The notes beneath the pieces were generated by a model. The model did no database searches and was not told the DNA's origin. It worked only from the letters and a program-made list of their open reading frames with translations. Position numbers and translations under genes: made by a program. From CAVSRC01 sp963762605 (GTDB taxonomy: Bacteria; Pseudomonadota; Alphaproteobacteria; Rhizobiales; Kaistiaceae), in NCBI GenBank assembly GCA_963762605.1, contig CAVXLJ010000011.1, positions 1 to 64,000 on the forward strand: 64,000 bases of DNA, read 5' to 3'. How positions within the stretch are numbered: the stretch's first letter is position 1; every line of letters starts with the position of its first letter. Positions 7,585-15,647 of this stretch are shown here, piece after piece.

Positions 7585-8715
7585 ATGACCGGCCTCACCT
7601 TCACCATTGCGGCGACCGACGGCGCAGCGCGGACCGGCGAAATCGGGCTTGCGCGTGGCACCGTGCGCACGCCGGCCTTCATGCCTGTCGGCACCGCCGG
7701 CACGGTGAAGGCGATGTACATGGACCAGGTGAAGGCGGCGGGCGCCGACATCATCCTCGGCAACACCTACCACCTGATGCTGAGGCCCGGCGCCGAGCGC
7801 GTGGCCGCGCTCGGCGGGCTGCACGCCTTCTCCGGCTGGAAGGGACCGATCCTGACCGATTCCGGTGGTTTCCAGGTGATGTCGCTGGCCCAGCTCCGCA
7901 AGCTCGACGAGACCGGCGTCACCTTCCAGTCGCACATCGATGGCGCGACGTTCTCGCTGACGCCGGAGCGCTCGCTGGAAATCCAGGGGCTGCTCGATTC
8001 CGACATCCGCATGCAACTCGACGAGTGCATCGCGCTGCCGGCGCCGCCGGCCGAGGTCGAGCGCGCCATGCGCCTGTCGCTGCGCTGGGCGGCGCGCAGC
8101 AAGGCCGCCTTTGGCGCGCCGGAGGGCAGGGCGCTCTTTGGCATCGTCCAGGGCGGCGACGATGCGGCGCTGCGGATTGAATCGGCGGAGGGGCTCGGGC
8201 AGATCGGCTTCGACGGTTACGCCATCGGCGGGCTGGCGGTGGGCGAGCCGCAGGAGGTGATGCTGAGGATGCTGGAGATCACCAATCCGGTGCTGCCGGC
8301 CGGCGCGCCGCGCTATCTGATGGGCGTGGGTACGCCCGACGACATTGTCGAATCGGTCGCCCGCGGCATCGACATGTTCGACTGCGTCATGCCGACCCGC
8401 GCCGGCCGCCACGGCGTCGCCTACACCCGCTTCGGCAAGATCAACCTGAAGAACGCCCGCCATGCCGACGACCCGCGCCCGCTCGACGCGGAGAGCGATT
8501 GCCCGGCGGCGCGCGACTACAGCCGCGCCTATCTGCATCACCTGGTGAAATCCGGCGAGATGCTCGGCGCCATGCTGCTGTCGTGGGTGAACCTCGCCTA
8601 TTACGAGGGGCTGATGGCCGACGTCCGCGCGGCGATTGCCGCCGGGCGCTATGACGACTTCCGCGCCGAGACGAAGGCCGGCTGGGCGGCCGGCGACATT
8701 CCCGCGCGCGGCTGA
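7585..8715 (+). CDS. tgt: tRNA-guanine transglycosylase with degenerate zinc site
   Basis: Tgt swaps guanine 34 of tRNA(Asp, Asn, His, Tyr) for preQ1. The 376-residue protein has the core motifs: LGNTYHLMLRPG, LTDSGGFQVMSL (catalytic Asp), LMGVGTPDDIVE, and DCVMPTRAGRHG with the nucleophile region. The normal zinc site is CxCxxC plus a His 26 residues later. Here the aligned positions read S304-x-C306-xx-A309 and V335 (ESDCPAARDYSRAY ... LLSWVNLAYY), so three of four ligands are missing at exactly the expected spacing. The start ATG 7585 gives the family N-terminus; a longer frame from 7480 runs through the repeat mosaic and is rejected. Confidence 0.93.
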   Translation: MTGLTFTIAATDGAARTGEIGLARGTVRTPAFMPVGTAGTVKAMYMDQVKAAGADIILGNTYHLMLRPGAERVAALGGLHAFSGWKGPILTDSGGFQVMSLAQLRKLDETGVTFQSHIDGATFSLTPERSLEIQGLLDSDIRMQLDECIALPAPPAEVERAMRLSLRWAARSKAAFGAPEGRALFGIVQGGDDAALRIESAEGLGQIGFDGYAIGGLAVGEPQEVMLRMLEITNPVLPAGAPRYLMGVGTPDDIVESVARGIDMFDCVMPTRAGRHGVAYTRFGKINLKNARHADDPRPLDAESDCPAARDYSRAYLHHLVKSGEMLGAMLLSWVNLAYYEGLMADVRAAIAAGRYDDFRAETKAGWAAGDIPARG

Positions 8716-8805
8716 CGACAGCCGGGCCGCAGCGCCATTTCCCTTGTTTCCCGGGCTTCGATCTGGTGTCCTGTCGCCAGCAACCAGTGATTTGGAGGGC
8801 CCCCC

Positions 8806-9045
8806 ATGCGGGCGCTGTTCGTGCAGATCAAATGCGATCTCGGCAAGGCCTATCAGGTCGCCGACGAAATCGCCGAGGCGGAGATCGCCTCCGAAATCTA
8901 TTCGACCGCCGGCGATTTCGACCTGCTGGTCAAGTTCTACCTACCGGAAGATGCCGATATCGGCCATTTCATAACCGAGAAGGTGCAGCCGATCGGCGGC
9001 ATCCGCGATACCCGCACGATCCCGACCTTCAAGGCGTTCCAGTAG
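8806..9045 (+). CDS. Stand-alone Lrp/AsnC ligand-binding (RAM) domain protein
   Basis: A 79-residue protein that is essentially a single AsnC-type regulatory (RAM) domain: AYQVADEIAEAEIASEIYSTAGDFDLLVKFYLP, then VQPIGGIRDTRTIPTFKAF. The GDFDLLVK and IRDTRTIP segments are the hallmarks. The DNA-binding helix-turn-helix of full Lrp regulators is absent, so it cannot act as a classical repressor by itself. Such stand-alone domains form oligomers and probably sense small molecules. GGAGGG sits just upstream of the ATG. It lies between tgt and tRNA-Lys, an arrangement I take as lineage-typical. Confidence 0.88.
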   Translation: MRALFVQIKCDLGKAYQVADEIAEAEIASEIYSTAGDFDLLVKFYLPEDADIGHFITEKVQPIGGIRDTRTIPTFKAFQ

Positions 9046-9118
9046 CGGACCCAAGCGTATTGACCCCTCCGGGGGCCACTTATAGGGTCCGCCCCGATTG
9101 GCGCCGCGAGGTGCCGGA

Positions 9119-9194
9119 GAGCGCGTAGCTCAGCTGGTAGAGCAGCTGACTTTTAATCAGCAGGTCTCGGGTTCGAGCCCCGACGCGCTCACCA
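9119..9194 (+). tRNA. tRNA-Lys (anticodon UUU)
   Basis: A full cloverleaf: acceptor stem GAGCGCG / CGCGCTC, D-arm GCTC-AGCTGGTA-GAGC, anticodon stem GCTGA / TCAGC enclosing the loop CTTTTAA (anticodon TTT), variable loop AGGTC, T-arm TCGGG-TTCGAGC-CCCGA, discriminator A and encoded CCA. Total 76 bases. No integrase or direct repeat of its 3' end is seen nearby. Confidence 0.97.
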
Positions 9195-9449
9195 ACTCAA
9201 ATTGCATCGTTGCAGCCGGGCGAAGGCCGGCCTCGACGCCGAGCAGACGGCGGGCGGACTGCCGTCCGGTCGTGGCGCGCCTCGTCAGAACGTCGCCTTC
9301 ACGCCGCCGATACAGCAGCCGGTCCGGCCGAGAATTGGCGCGGCGGCTTGAAACACGCGAGTTACAAAGTTGTCTCATGGTCGGCCCCCCGGAATCGGCG
9401 GCAGATACCTCCGAAACCGGAACGTCTGTGTGATTCGGAGACCTGCCCC

Positions 9450-9953
9450 ATGAAACAGTCGACCCGTCTGGGATTTGCATTTTGCCTGGCGTTGTCCGCC
9501 GCAACCACGGTTGCCATGGCACAGGACGCTGCGGCGCCAGCTGCCGCCCCGGCGGCCGCGCCGAAGGCGGCGCCGGCCAAGATTGCAAAGGCAAAGCCCA
9601 CCAAACCCGCCAAGCCCGCCGAATGGACCGGCACATGGACCGGCTCGCTGGCGCAGGTTGGCCGTGCCAAGCCGTTCGCCTATACGGTGACGCTGGCGGG
9701 CAGGACCGGACGGAGCAGCTATGCGGACGATCACTGCACGGGCAAGCTGGTGCGGGTGGGGGTTAGCCGCGACTTTGCCTACTTCACCGAAACGATCGTG
9801 ACCGGGAAGCTCGATCCGGCCACCCAGAAGGGGTGTCTCGACGGCAGCCTGACGCTCGAGAAGGAAGCCGGCGGCGGCCTCATCGCAAGCTGGATGACCG
9901 CTCATGACGGCAAGGCGATCGTTGCCTATGGAGCACTTCTCCCGTCGAAATGA
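9450..9953 (+). CDS. Exported protein with Ala/Pro/Lys-rich linker, unknown function
   Basis: A 167-residue product. A signal peptide (MKQSTRLGFAFCLALSAATT, cut near AMA-QD) is followed by a low-complexity AAAP/KPAKP linker to about residue 57, then a compact domain of about 110 residues starting EWTGTWTGSLAQVG. That domain is rich in beta-strand-like stretches and has two cysteines (HCTGKL, KGCLDGSL) that could pair in the periplasm. The W-T-G-T-W-x-G opening resembles small beta-barrel (lipocalin-like) exported proteins, but I cannot name a family. The linker suggests display away from a membrane or wall partner. Confidence 0.65.
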   Translation: MKQSTRLGFAFCLALSAATTVAMAQDAAAPAAAPAAAPKAAPAKIAKAKPTKPAKPAEWTGTWTGSLAQVGRAKPFAYTVTLAGRTGRSSYADDHCTGKLVRVGVSRDFAYFTETIVTGKLDPATQKGCLDGSLTLEKEAGGGLIASWMTAHDGKAIVAYGALLPSK

Positions 9954-10155
9954 CGGGCCGCCGTCAACGCCTTGTCGTTCGCCGTTTCCCGGCATGATCG
10001 GCTCCTGCTGACGCGCGTGCCCCGCCTCACGTGATCGCCATCGCGGCGGCCGGCATCTTCCCGTGCTCCGCGCGGGAGGTTAGAGGTGGGGCCGGGCGGC
10101 GGCCAACACGCGTTGCTTTGCCGCCTCACGAGCAAGGCGCGGATCAATACAGAAC

Positions 10156-11061
10156 GTGACCGACGAGCACGGCATTCCCGACGAGGCCTGGGTCGAGGTC
10201 GGCCACTTCGCCAATGGCCGGACCGCCGGCGAGCACGCCTTGGTGCTGGTGGCGGCGGGCATCGACTGCCAGATGGCCTCGCGCGGCTGGGGCGTGGCGT
10301 TGCTGGTGGCGGCATGGCACGCGGAGGCGGCGCGGCGGGAGCTGGCCGCCTATGCCGAGGACAACCGGCCGGAGCCCGGGCCACCGGTGCGCCGGCATCC
10401 GACCGGCGACGCGGTGACCGGCGTGCTGGCCTACTGGTGCATCCTGGTCTTCGTCTATGTGGCGGCCGAAAACAGTCTTTTCGGCATCGACTGGCTAGCG
10501 GCCGGCGAAGGGCAGGCGGGCCTGACCGTCGGCGGTCAATGGTGGCGGGTGGTCACCGCGCTCGGCCTGCACGCCAATCTCGGCCACATCGCCAGTAATC
10601 TGGTGGCCGGCAGCCTGTTCGGATTCTTTCTCGCCGAGATCATCGGCAGCGGAATGGCCTGGCTGATGATCGTTCTGGCCGGCGCCGGCGGCAATGCCCT
10701 CAATGCGCTCATCCAGCCCGCCGCGCACACCTCGATCGGCGCCTCGACGGCGATCTTCGGCGCGGTCGGCCTGCTGGCGGTGCTGGCCACCCGCTACCGT
10801 CCGCGGCGCTGGCGGCGGGGCCTGCGGCGCTGGGCGCCGGTCGCCGCCGGTATCATGCTGCTCGCTTTCCTCGGCATCGAAGGCAAGGACATCGACGTCG
10901 GCGCGCATATTGCCGGTTTCGCCGCCGGCGCAGTGCTGGGCGCAGCCATCCTGGCGACCGGCCAGCCGGCGCCGACGCCGTGGCGGCAGGCATTGAGCGC
11001 CGCCGCGGCGTTCATCCTGTTTGCCGGAGCGTGGGCGATCGCGCTCATCCACGGCGGATAA
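10156..11061 (+). CDS. Rhomboid-family intramembrane serine protease
   Basis: A 301-residue protein with a cytosolic N-terminal part (about residues 1-85) and then six or more helices. Rhomboid catalytic features are present: HANLGHIASN (H139, H144, N148 in helix 2), the nucleophile Ser197 in GASTAIFG, and His251 in GAHIAGF, giving the Ser-His dyad. It should cleave transmembrane helices of other membrane proteins. The start is GTG at 10156; no better ATG lies in frame upstream. The first 70 residues (EAWVEVGHFANGRTAGEHALVLVAAGIDC) resemble the small DUF2007-like fold sometimes attached to bacterial rhomboids; that attribution is tentative. Substrates unknown. Confidence 0.88.
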   Translation: MTDEHGIPDEAWVEVGHFANGRTAGEHALVLVAAGIDCQMASRGWGVALLVAAWHAEAARRELAAYAEDNRPEPGPPVRRHPTGDAVTGVLAYWCILVFVYVAAENSLFGIDWLAAGEGQAGLTVGGQWWRVVTALGLHANLGHIASNLVAGSLFGFFLAEIIGSGMAWLMIVLAGAGGNALNALIQPAAHTSIGASTAIFGAVGLLAVLATRYRPRRWRRGLRRWAPVAAGIMLLAFLGIEGKDIDVGAHIAGFAAGAVLGAAILATGQPAPTPWRQALSAAAAFILFAGAWAIALIHGG

Positions 11062-11119
11062 ACCGCCGGCGGCGCGAAAGCCGCCGGCTGTGTCCGTCGT
11101 CACATTTGTGCAATAAGGA

Positions 11120-11149
11120 ACATATCACGACGGCACCGCCGTGATATGT
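11120..11149. promoter_or_regulatory. 30-bp inverted repeat, operator-like
   Basis: ACATATCACG and CGTGATATGT face each other, 12 of 13 positions paired, with a tetranucleotide centre (ACATATCACG-ACGGCACCGC-CGTGATATGT). The AT-rich outer arms and lack of a T-run argue for a protein-binding operator rather than a terminator. It lies 57 bp upstream of the Cys-rich exported gene that starts at 11207. Confidence 0.5.
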
Positions 11150-11206
11150 GCAACTGGTCGCGAGGAGCCCGCCGTGGACACTCCCGCGCAAGGGAAACAT
11201 CAAGCG

Positions 11207-11629
11207 ATGCTTAGGAAGCTGCTATTCGGCGCCGCCATAGCGCTGGCACTCTTGACCGGTGCCTTCATGCCGGGCACCGTTTCTGAAAACGCCGTTGCCG
11301 CGCCGATGATGAGCACGGCAACACACATCGACATGACCGCCAATGTGCTTGACGTCCGGCAGAATTGCGGTCCCTGGAACAACTACTGCCGGCCCAGTAT
11401 CGGCGGTGGCAATGTCGGGGGCTGCGTCACTGTCGGTGGCGTCCGCTTCTGCATGGGCACCGGCGGCACCAACTGCCACTGGTACAATGGCGTCAGGTAT
11501 TGCAACAACGACCGCCCCGTCCCACCCCCCGCGGCGCGCTGCATCCGGCTGAACAATCACTTGTACTGCAGCTACAAGCACCGGGCCGATTGCGTCCGGG
11601 TCAACCGCCAGACGTATTGCCGCTTCTGA
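11207..11629 (+). CDS. Exported Cys-rich small protein, unknown function
   Basis: The ATG at 11207 starts a signal peptide (MLRKLLFGAAIALALLTGAF, cut near AVA-AP), leaving a mature domain of about 105 residues with ten or so cysteines in short repeating contexts: QNCGPWNNYCRP, GGCVTVGGVRFCMG, TNCHWYNGVRYCNN, ARCIRLNNHLYCSY, ADCVRVNRQTYCRF. Each unit has the form C-(8-10)-YC/FC, so the protein looks like about five repeats of one disulfide-stabilised hairpin. A longer frame from 11141 lacks a signal peptide and is less likely. Family not recognised; probably periplasmic or surface-exposed. An inverted repeat lies upstream. Confidence 0.7.
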   Translation: MLRKLLFGAAIALALLTGAFMPGTVSENAVAAPMMSTATHIDMTANVLDVRQNCGPWNNYCRPSIGGGNVGGCVTVGGVRFCMGTGGTNCHWYNGVRYCNNDRPVPPPAARCIRLNNHLYCSYKHRADCVRVNRQTYCRF

Positions 11630-11778
11630 TCGGCATCATGCGCCAGGCGGGTGCAGCGGCGGATCGCAGCAGCTCCCGCCTGACGGAAACTTAACGGCAT
11701 TGCCGCAGCGGCCGGCGACGGTCTAGCGTTGGTGGCGCGCGCCATGCGCGTCCCGCCACCTGCTGTCAGCACGGCCGC

Positions 11779-12967
11779 ATGAACAGTCTCCGACCTCTGG
11801 TGAGCGATCCGCGCCGGCTGACCATCATGCTGGTGTTCGCCACCCATGGCGCGACGGTCGGGAGCTTCTTCTCGCGCATCGCCGAGTTGCGCCTCGCCAT
11901 GAAGCTGAGCGAAGCGCAACTGGGCCTCGCTCTGGTTGGCATACCAGCGGGGGTGTTGCTCGGTTCGCTGATCATCAGCGGCGTCATCGAGCGCTACGGA
12001 ACACGAAAGACGCTGCTGCAAGCCTTACCGGTCTTTGCCGGCGGGCTTGTATTGGCCGCCCTGGCCGTCGGGATCGCGAGCCTGTTTGCCGCGCTCTTCA
12101 TTTTCGGGCTCGGCCTGACCAACGCCAACATCGCCGCCAATGTCGAAGCCGACCGGGTAGAGGCAGCCACCGGCCGACGTCTCATCAATCGGGGGCACGG
12201 CAGCTGGGGTGTCGGCTTTCTGCTTGCCACGTTGCTCGGCACCGGCGCTGTGGCGGCCGGCATCCCACCGCTGATCCATTTCGTCCTGGTGTTTGCCGCC
12301 GTTAGCAGCGATGGCTTTCGGGATCGTCGGACCGATGGAGACGAGCCCGCCCCGCACTCATGGCGGCGGCCTGCGACCGATGAGGCGGCTGGCGCTGCCC
12401 ACGGCCGGCGTCCTCCTGGTCATGGGCTTCGCCCTGTCGGGTTTCCTGCTGGAAAGCAGCGCGCGCAGCTGGTCGGTGATCTATCTGCGCGGCAATTTCG
12501 CCGTCGCGGCCTGGGTGGCGACGCTGACCCTGCCGGCCTTCGTCGTGACCCAGACGCTTGGGCGTTTCCTCGCCGACCCGCTGATCGACCGCCACGGCCC
12601 GGCGCGGGTGGCGATCGCGCTGACGGTGATCTCGGGGCTGGGCCTGGCGCTCACCGTAACCGTCAGCTCGGTGCCTTTGGTGCTTGCCGGCTTCGCGCTG
12701 ATCGGGCTCGGCATCAGCACGGTCCAGCCGCAGGCAATGTCGGCGGTGGCCCGGCTCGGCGATCGCCCATCATCGGAAAACGTTGCCGCCTTCTCGATGC
12801 TGCAGACGCTGATCAGCTTCGCCGCGCCGCCGCTCTTCGGCTTCGTCGCGTCGCGCTATGGTGTGCGCGCCTCCTTCGCCATGCTCCTGCCGCTGCCGCT
12901 CATTGCGCTGGCGTTCGCTCGGTTTTTGGAGCCACGGCAGACCCAGGAGCCGGCTTCGCCAGGCTGA
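11779..12967 (+). pseudogene. MFS transporter, frameshifted as sequenced
   Basis: A major facilitator superfamily transporter split by one frameshift. The first part (from 11779) holds helices 1-6, with the MFS loop signature GVIERYGTRKTLL and ending HFVLVFAA. The second part continues in the next frame from about 12300 with LAAMAFGIVGP, then helices 7-12 (GVLLVMGFALSGFLLES to FAMLLPLPLIALAF). Removing one base near 12300 joins FAA to LAAMAFG and gives 395 residues, the normal size, so the change is a single-base insertion. The substrate cannot be told; the family resembles the drug/sugar-efflux-like branch. Its 3' end overlaps the convergent acyl-CoA synthetase gene by 68 bp. A sequencing indel is as likely as true loss. 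Confidence 0.8.
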
Positions 12968-15647
12968 TATGCACCTTGTAGCAGCCCGGGTCCTCGGGGT
13001 CGGGGTGGACGGCAAAGCCCATCTCGCGGCACATCAGCAGCATCTCGCTGTTTTCGGCCAGCACCTCGCCCTCGACGATCGCCAGCTGTTCGCTGCTGGC
13101 ATAGGCGAGGAGTTGCTCCATGAGCGCCCAGCCGATGCCTCGGCCCTGCAGATCCGTGCGCACGATCACCCCGTATTCGGCGTGGGTGTAGTCCGGATCG
13201 GCGGCGATGCGCGACACCCCAAGGAGGGTGCCACTCTCCGGGTCGAGCGCCACGAACGCCATCTCGCGCGCATAATCGATCTGGGTCAGGCGGGCGAGGA
13301 ACTCATGGCTGAACTGCTTGCGCGGGGCGAGCAGGCGCAAGCGGATATCGCGATTGTCGAGCTTCTCGAAGAAGTCGGGATAGAGCCGGGCGTCGTCCGG
13401 GCGGATCGGACGCAGGAACACGTCGACGCCACCGCTGGTCACCAGGCGCTTCTCCCACTCGCTCGGATAAGGCCGGATCGACAGCCGACTGTTGGGTGCC
13501 GATTCGCCGAGGCGATCGGGGTCGACCACGATGCGGGCGTCGAGAACCACGGTGCCGTTCTGGTCGGCGAGCAGCGGGTTGATGTCGAGGGAGGCGATCT
13601 CCGGGCAATCGATGATCATCTGCGACACCTGGATCAGGGTGCGGGCGATGGCGTCGATATCGGCCGCCGGCCGGTCACGATAGCCGGCGAGCAGTTTGGA
13701 GATACGGGTCTGGTGCATGAGATCGCACGCCAGCTTCATGTCGAGCGGCGGCAGGCCGACGGCGGTGTCGGCAACCACCTCGACCGAAGTGCCGCCGGCG
13801 CCGAACAGGATGATCGGGCCGAACAGCGGGTCCTCGCCGATGCCGACGATCAATTCGTGCGCCCCCGGCCGCGAGATCATCGCCTGCACCGTGAAGCCCT
13901 CGATGGAGGCGTCCGGCGCCTTGCTTGAAACGCGGTCAAGGATGCCCTTGGCGGCATTGGCGGCGGCCTGTGGCGTGCGGATGCCGAGCACCACACCGCC
14001 GACATCCGACTTGTGGCTGATGTCGCGCGACAGGAGCTTCACCGCGACGGCCGGGTTGCGGGTGAGAAGGTCTTCGGTGAGCTTCTCGACTTCTGCCGCG
14101 TCATGGGCGACCAGCGTCTCGACCACCGGGATGCCGAACGCGGCAAGCGCCGCCTTGGCCTCCGGCTCGGTCAGGGTCGTGCGCCCATCGGCAACCACGT
14201 CGGCGAACAGCTTGCGCGCCGCGGCGACATCGACCTTGACCTCGGGCGCCGAGGGCGGCGTCTGCATCAGCTCGCGCTGGGCGGCGCTGTAGCCGGTGAG
14301 ATAGGTCAGCGCCCGAACGGCTTCGGACGGCGTCTCGTAGGTGGCGACGCCCGCTTCGCGCAGGATGGCGCGGGCCGGCCCTGCGTCGTGCTCGCCGAGC
14401 CAGCAGGTGAGGATCGGCTTGAAGCGCGGCGGATGCTTGGCGTCGATGTCGCGCACGGTATCGGCCACCGCCTGGGCGGAACCGGTCGGCGAGGCCAGCG
14501 CCGTCGGGCAGGCCATGACCAGCAGGGCGTCGACGTTGTCGTCGTTGAAGACGCCCTCGATGGCGGCGCGATAGCGCTCCGGCCCGGCGTCGCCGATGAT
14601 GTCGACGGGATTGGCCTTCGACCAGGTGGGGGGAAGCACCTTGTCGAGAGCGTCGAGGGTCTCCTTGGCGATCGGCGCTATCTCGCCGCCATAGTCGATC
14701 ATCCGGTCGATGGCCAGCACGCCGGCGCCACCGCCATTGGTGACGATGCCGAGACGGCCGCGTTCGATGGGCGAGAAGCGGGCGAGCGTCTCAGCCGCCT
14801 CGAACAGCTCTTCCAGGTCGGTGACGCGCAGGAGGCCGGCGCGGCGGAAGGCGGCGGCAGCGGCGCCATCGCTGCCGGCGAGCGCACCGGTATGGGTGGC
14901 GGCAGCCTTGGCGCCGGCGGCATGGCGGCCGGCCTTGATGACGATGATCGGTTTCAGCCGCGCGGCGGAGCGCGCCGCCGACATGAACTTGCGCGTGTTG
15001 TAGATCGTCTCAAGGTAGAGAAGAATCGCGCGCGTGTTGCTGTCGCCGGCGAGCAGGTCGAGCATGTCGGCAACGTCGACGTCGGCCATATCGCCGAGCG
15101 ACACCACGTTGGAGAAGCCGATCTTGCGGTCGACCGCCCAGTCGAGCACGGCGGAGGCGAGGGCGCCGGACTGCGACAGGAAGGCGAGCTTGCCGGGCTG
15201 GGGAGCGATGTGGGCGAAACTGGCGTTGAGCCCGATGCCGGGAACGAACAGACCGAGGCTGTTCGGCCCGAGGATGCGCAGCATGTGCGGCTTGGCTGCA
15301 TCCAGCATGAGTTGGCGCAGGCCGCTCTCGCGCGTCAGGCCAGCGGTCAGCACCATGGCGGCGCGCGTTCCGCGCTGGCCGAGCTCGGCGATGATAGCGG
15401 GCACGGTCTGGGCCGGCGTCGCCACGACCGCAAGGTCCGGCGCCGCGGGCAGGGAAGCAATGTCACGGAAGCACGGAAGACCGTAAATCGTGTCGTGCTT
15501 CGGGTTCACCGGCCAGATCGGCCCCTTGAAGCCGGCGTCGCGTACGTTCCTGGTTACGAACAGGCCGACCGAGCCCTCCCGCGGCGACGCACCGATGATG
15601 GCAACGGAGCGGGCTTGGAAGGCATATTCGAGATTGCGGATTGTCAT
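12900..15647 (-). CDS. ADP-forming acyl-CoA synthetase fused to GNAT acetyltransferase (Pat-like)
   Basis: A 915-residue protein in the order CoA-binding domain (residues about 1-130, SVAIIGASPREGSVG), succinyl-CoA-ligase-like domain (about 140-290), linker, ATP-grasp domain (about 480-700, EAKAALAAFGIPVVET and VAVKLLSRDISHKSDVGGV), and a C-terminal GNAT domain (about 720-890, VDVFLRPIRPDDARLY and YTHAEYGVIVRTDLQGRGIGWALM, with the acetyl-CoA loop QGRGIG). This is the architecture of the protein acetyltransferase Pat/YfiQ, in which the synthetase part is often catalytically dead. Here the loop with the catalytic His (HTGALAGSDG) is present. It may form acyl-CoA, acetylate lysines of acyl-CoA synthetases, or both. 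The 3' end overlaps the MFS gene. Confidence 0.9.
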   Translation of the reverse strand: MTIRNLEYAFQARSVAIIGASPREGSVGLFVTRNVRDAGFKGPIWPVNPKHDTIYGLPCFRDIASLPAAPDLAVVATPAQTVPAIIAELGQRGTRAAMVLTAGLTRESGLRQLMLDAAKPHMLRILGPNSLGLFVPGIGLNASFAHIAPQPGKLAFLSQSGALASAVLDWAVDRKIGFSNVVSLGDMADVDVADMLDLLAGDSNTRAILLYLETIYNTRKFMSAARSAARLKPIIVIKAGRHAAGAKAAATHTGALAGSDGAAAAAFRRAGLLRVTDLEELFEAAETLARFSPIERGRLGIVTNGGGAGVLAIDRMIDYGGEIAPIAKETLDALDKVLPPTWSKANPVDIIGDAGPERYRAAIEGVFNDDNVDALLVMACPTALASPTGSAQAVADTVRDIDAKHPPRFKPILTCWLGEHDAGPARAILREAGVATYETPSEAVRALTYLTGYSAAQRELMQTPPSAPEVKVDVAAARKLFADVVADGRTTLTEPEAKAALAAFGIPVVETLVAHDAAEVEKLTEDLLTRNPAVAVKLLSRDISHKSDVGGVVLGIRTPQAAANAAKGILDRVSSKAPDASIEGFTVQAMISRPGAHELIVGIGEDPLFGPIILFGAGGTSVEVVADTAVGLPPLDMKLACDLMHQTRISKLLAGYRDRPAADIDAIARTLIQVSQMIIDCPEIASLDINPLLADQNGTVVLDARIVVDPDRLGESAPNSRLSIRPYPSEWEKRLVTSGGVDVFLRPIRPDDARLYPDFFEKLDNRDIRLRLLAPRKQFSHEFLARLTQIDYAREMAFVALDPESGTLLGVSRIAADPDYTHAEYGVIVRTDLQGRGIGWALMEQLLAYASSEQLAIVEGEVLAENSEMLLMCREMGFAVHPDPEDPGCYKVHISLAKPAPGSAVAPKTERTPAQ

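Noticed and set aside
9119..9194. tRNA-Lys as an integration site
   Set aside because: No integrase, no direct repeat of the tRNA 3' end and no composition change downstream.
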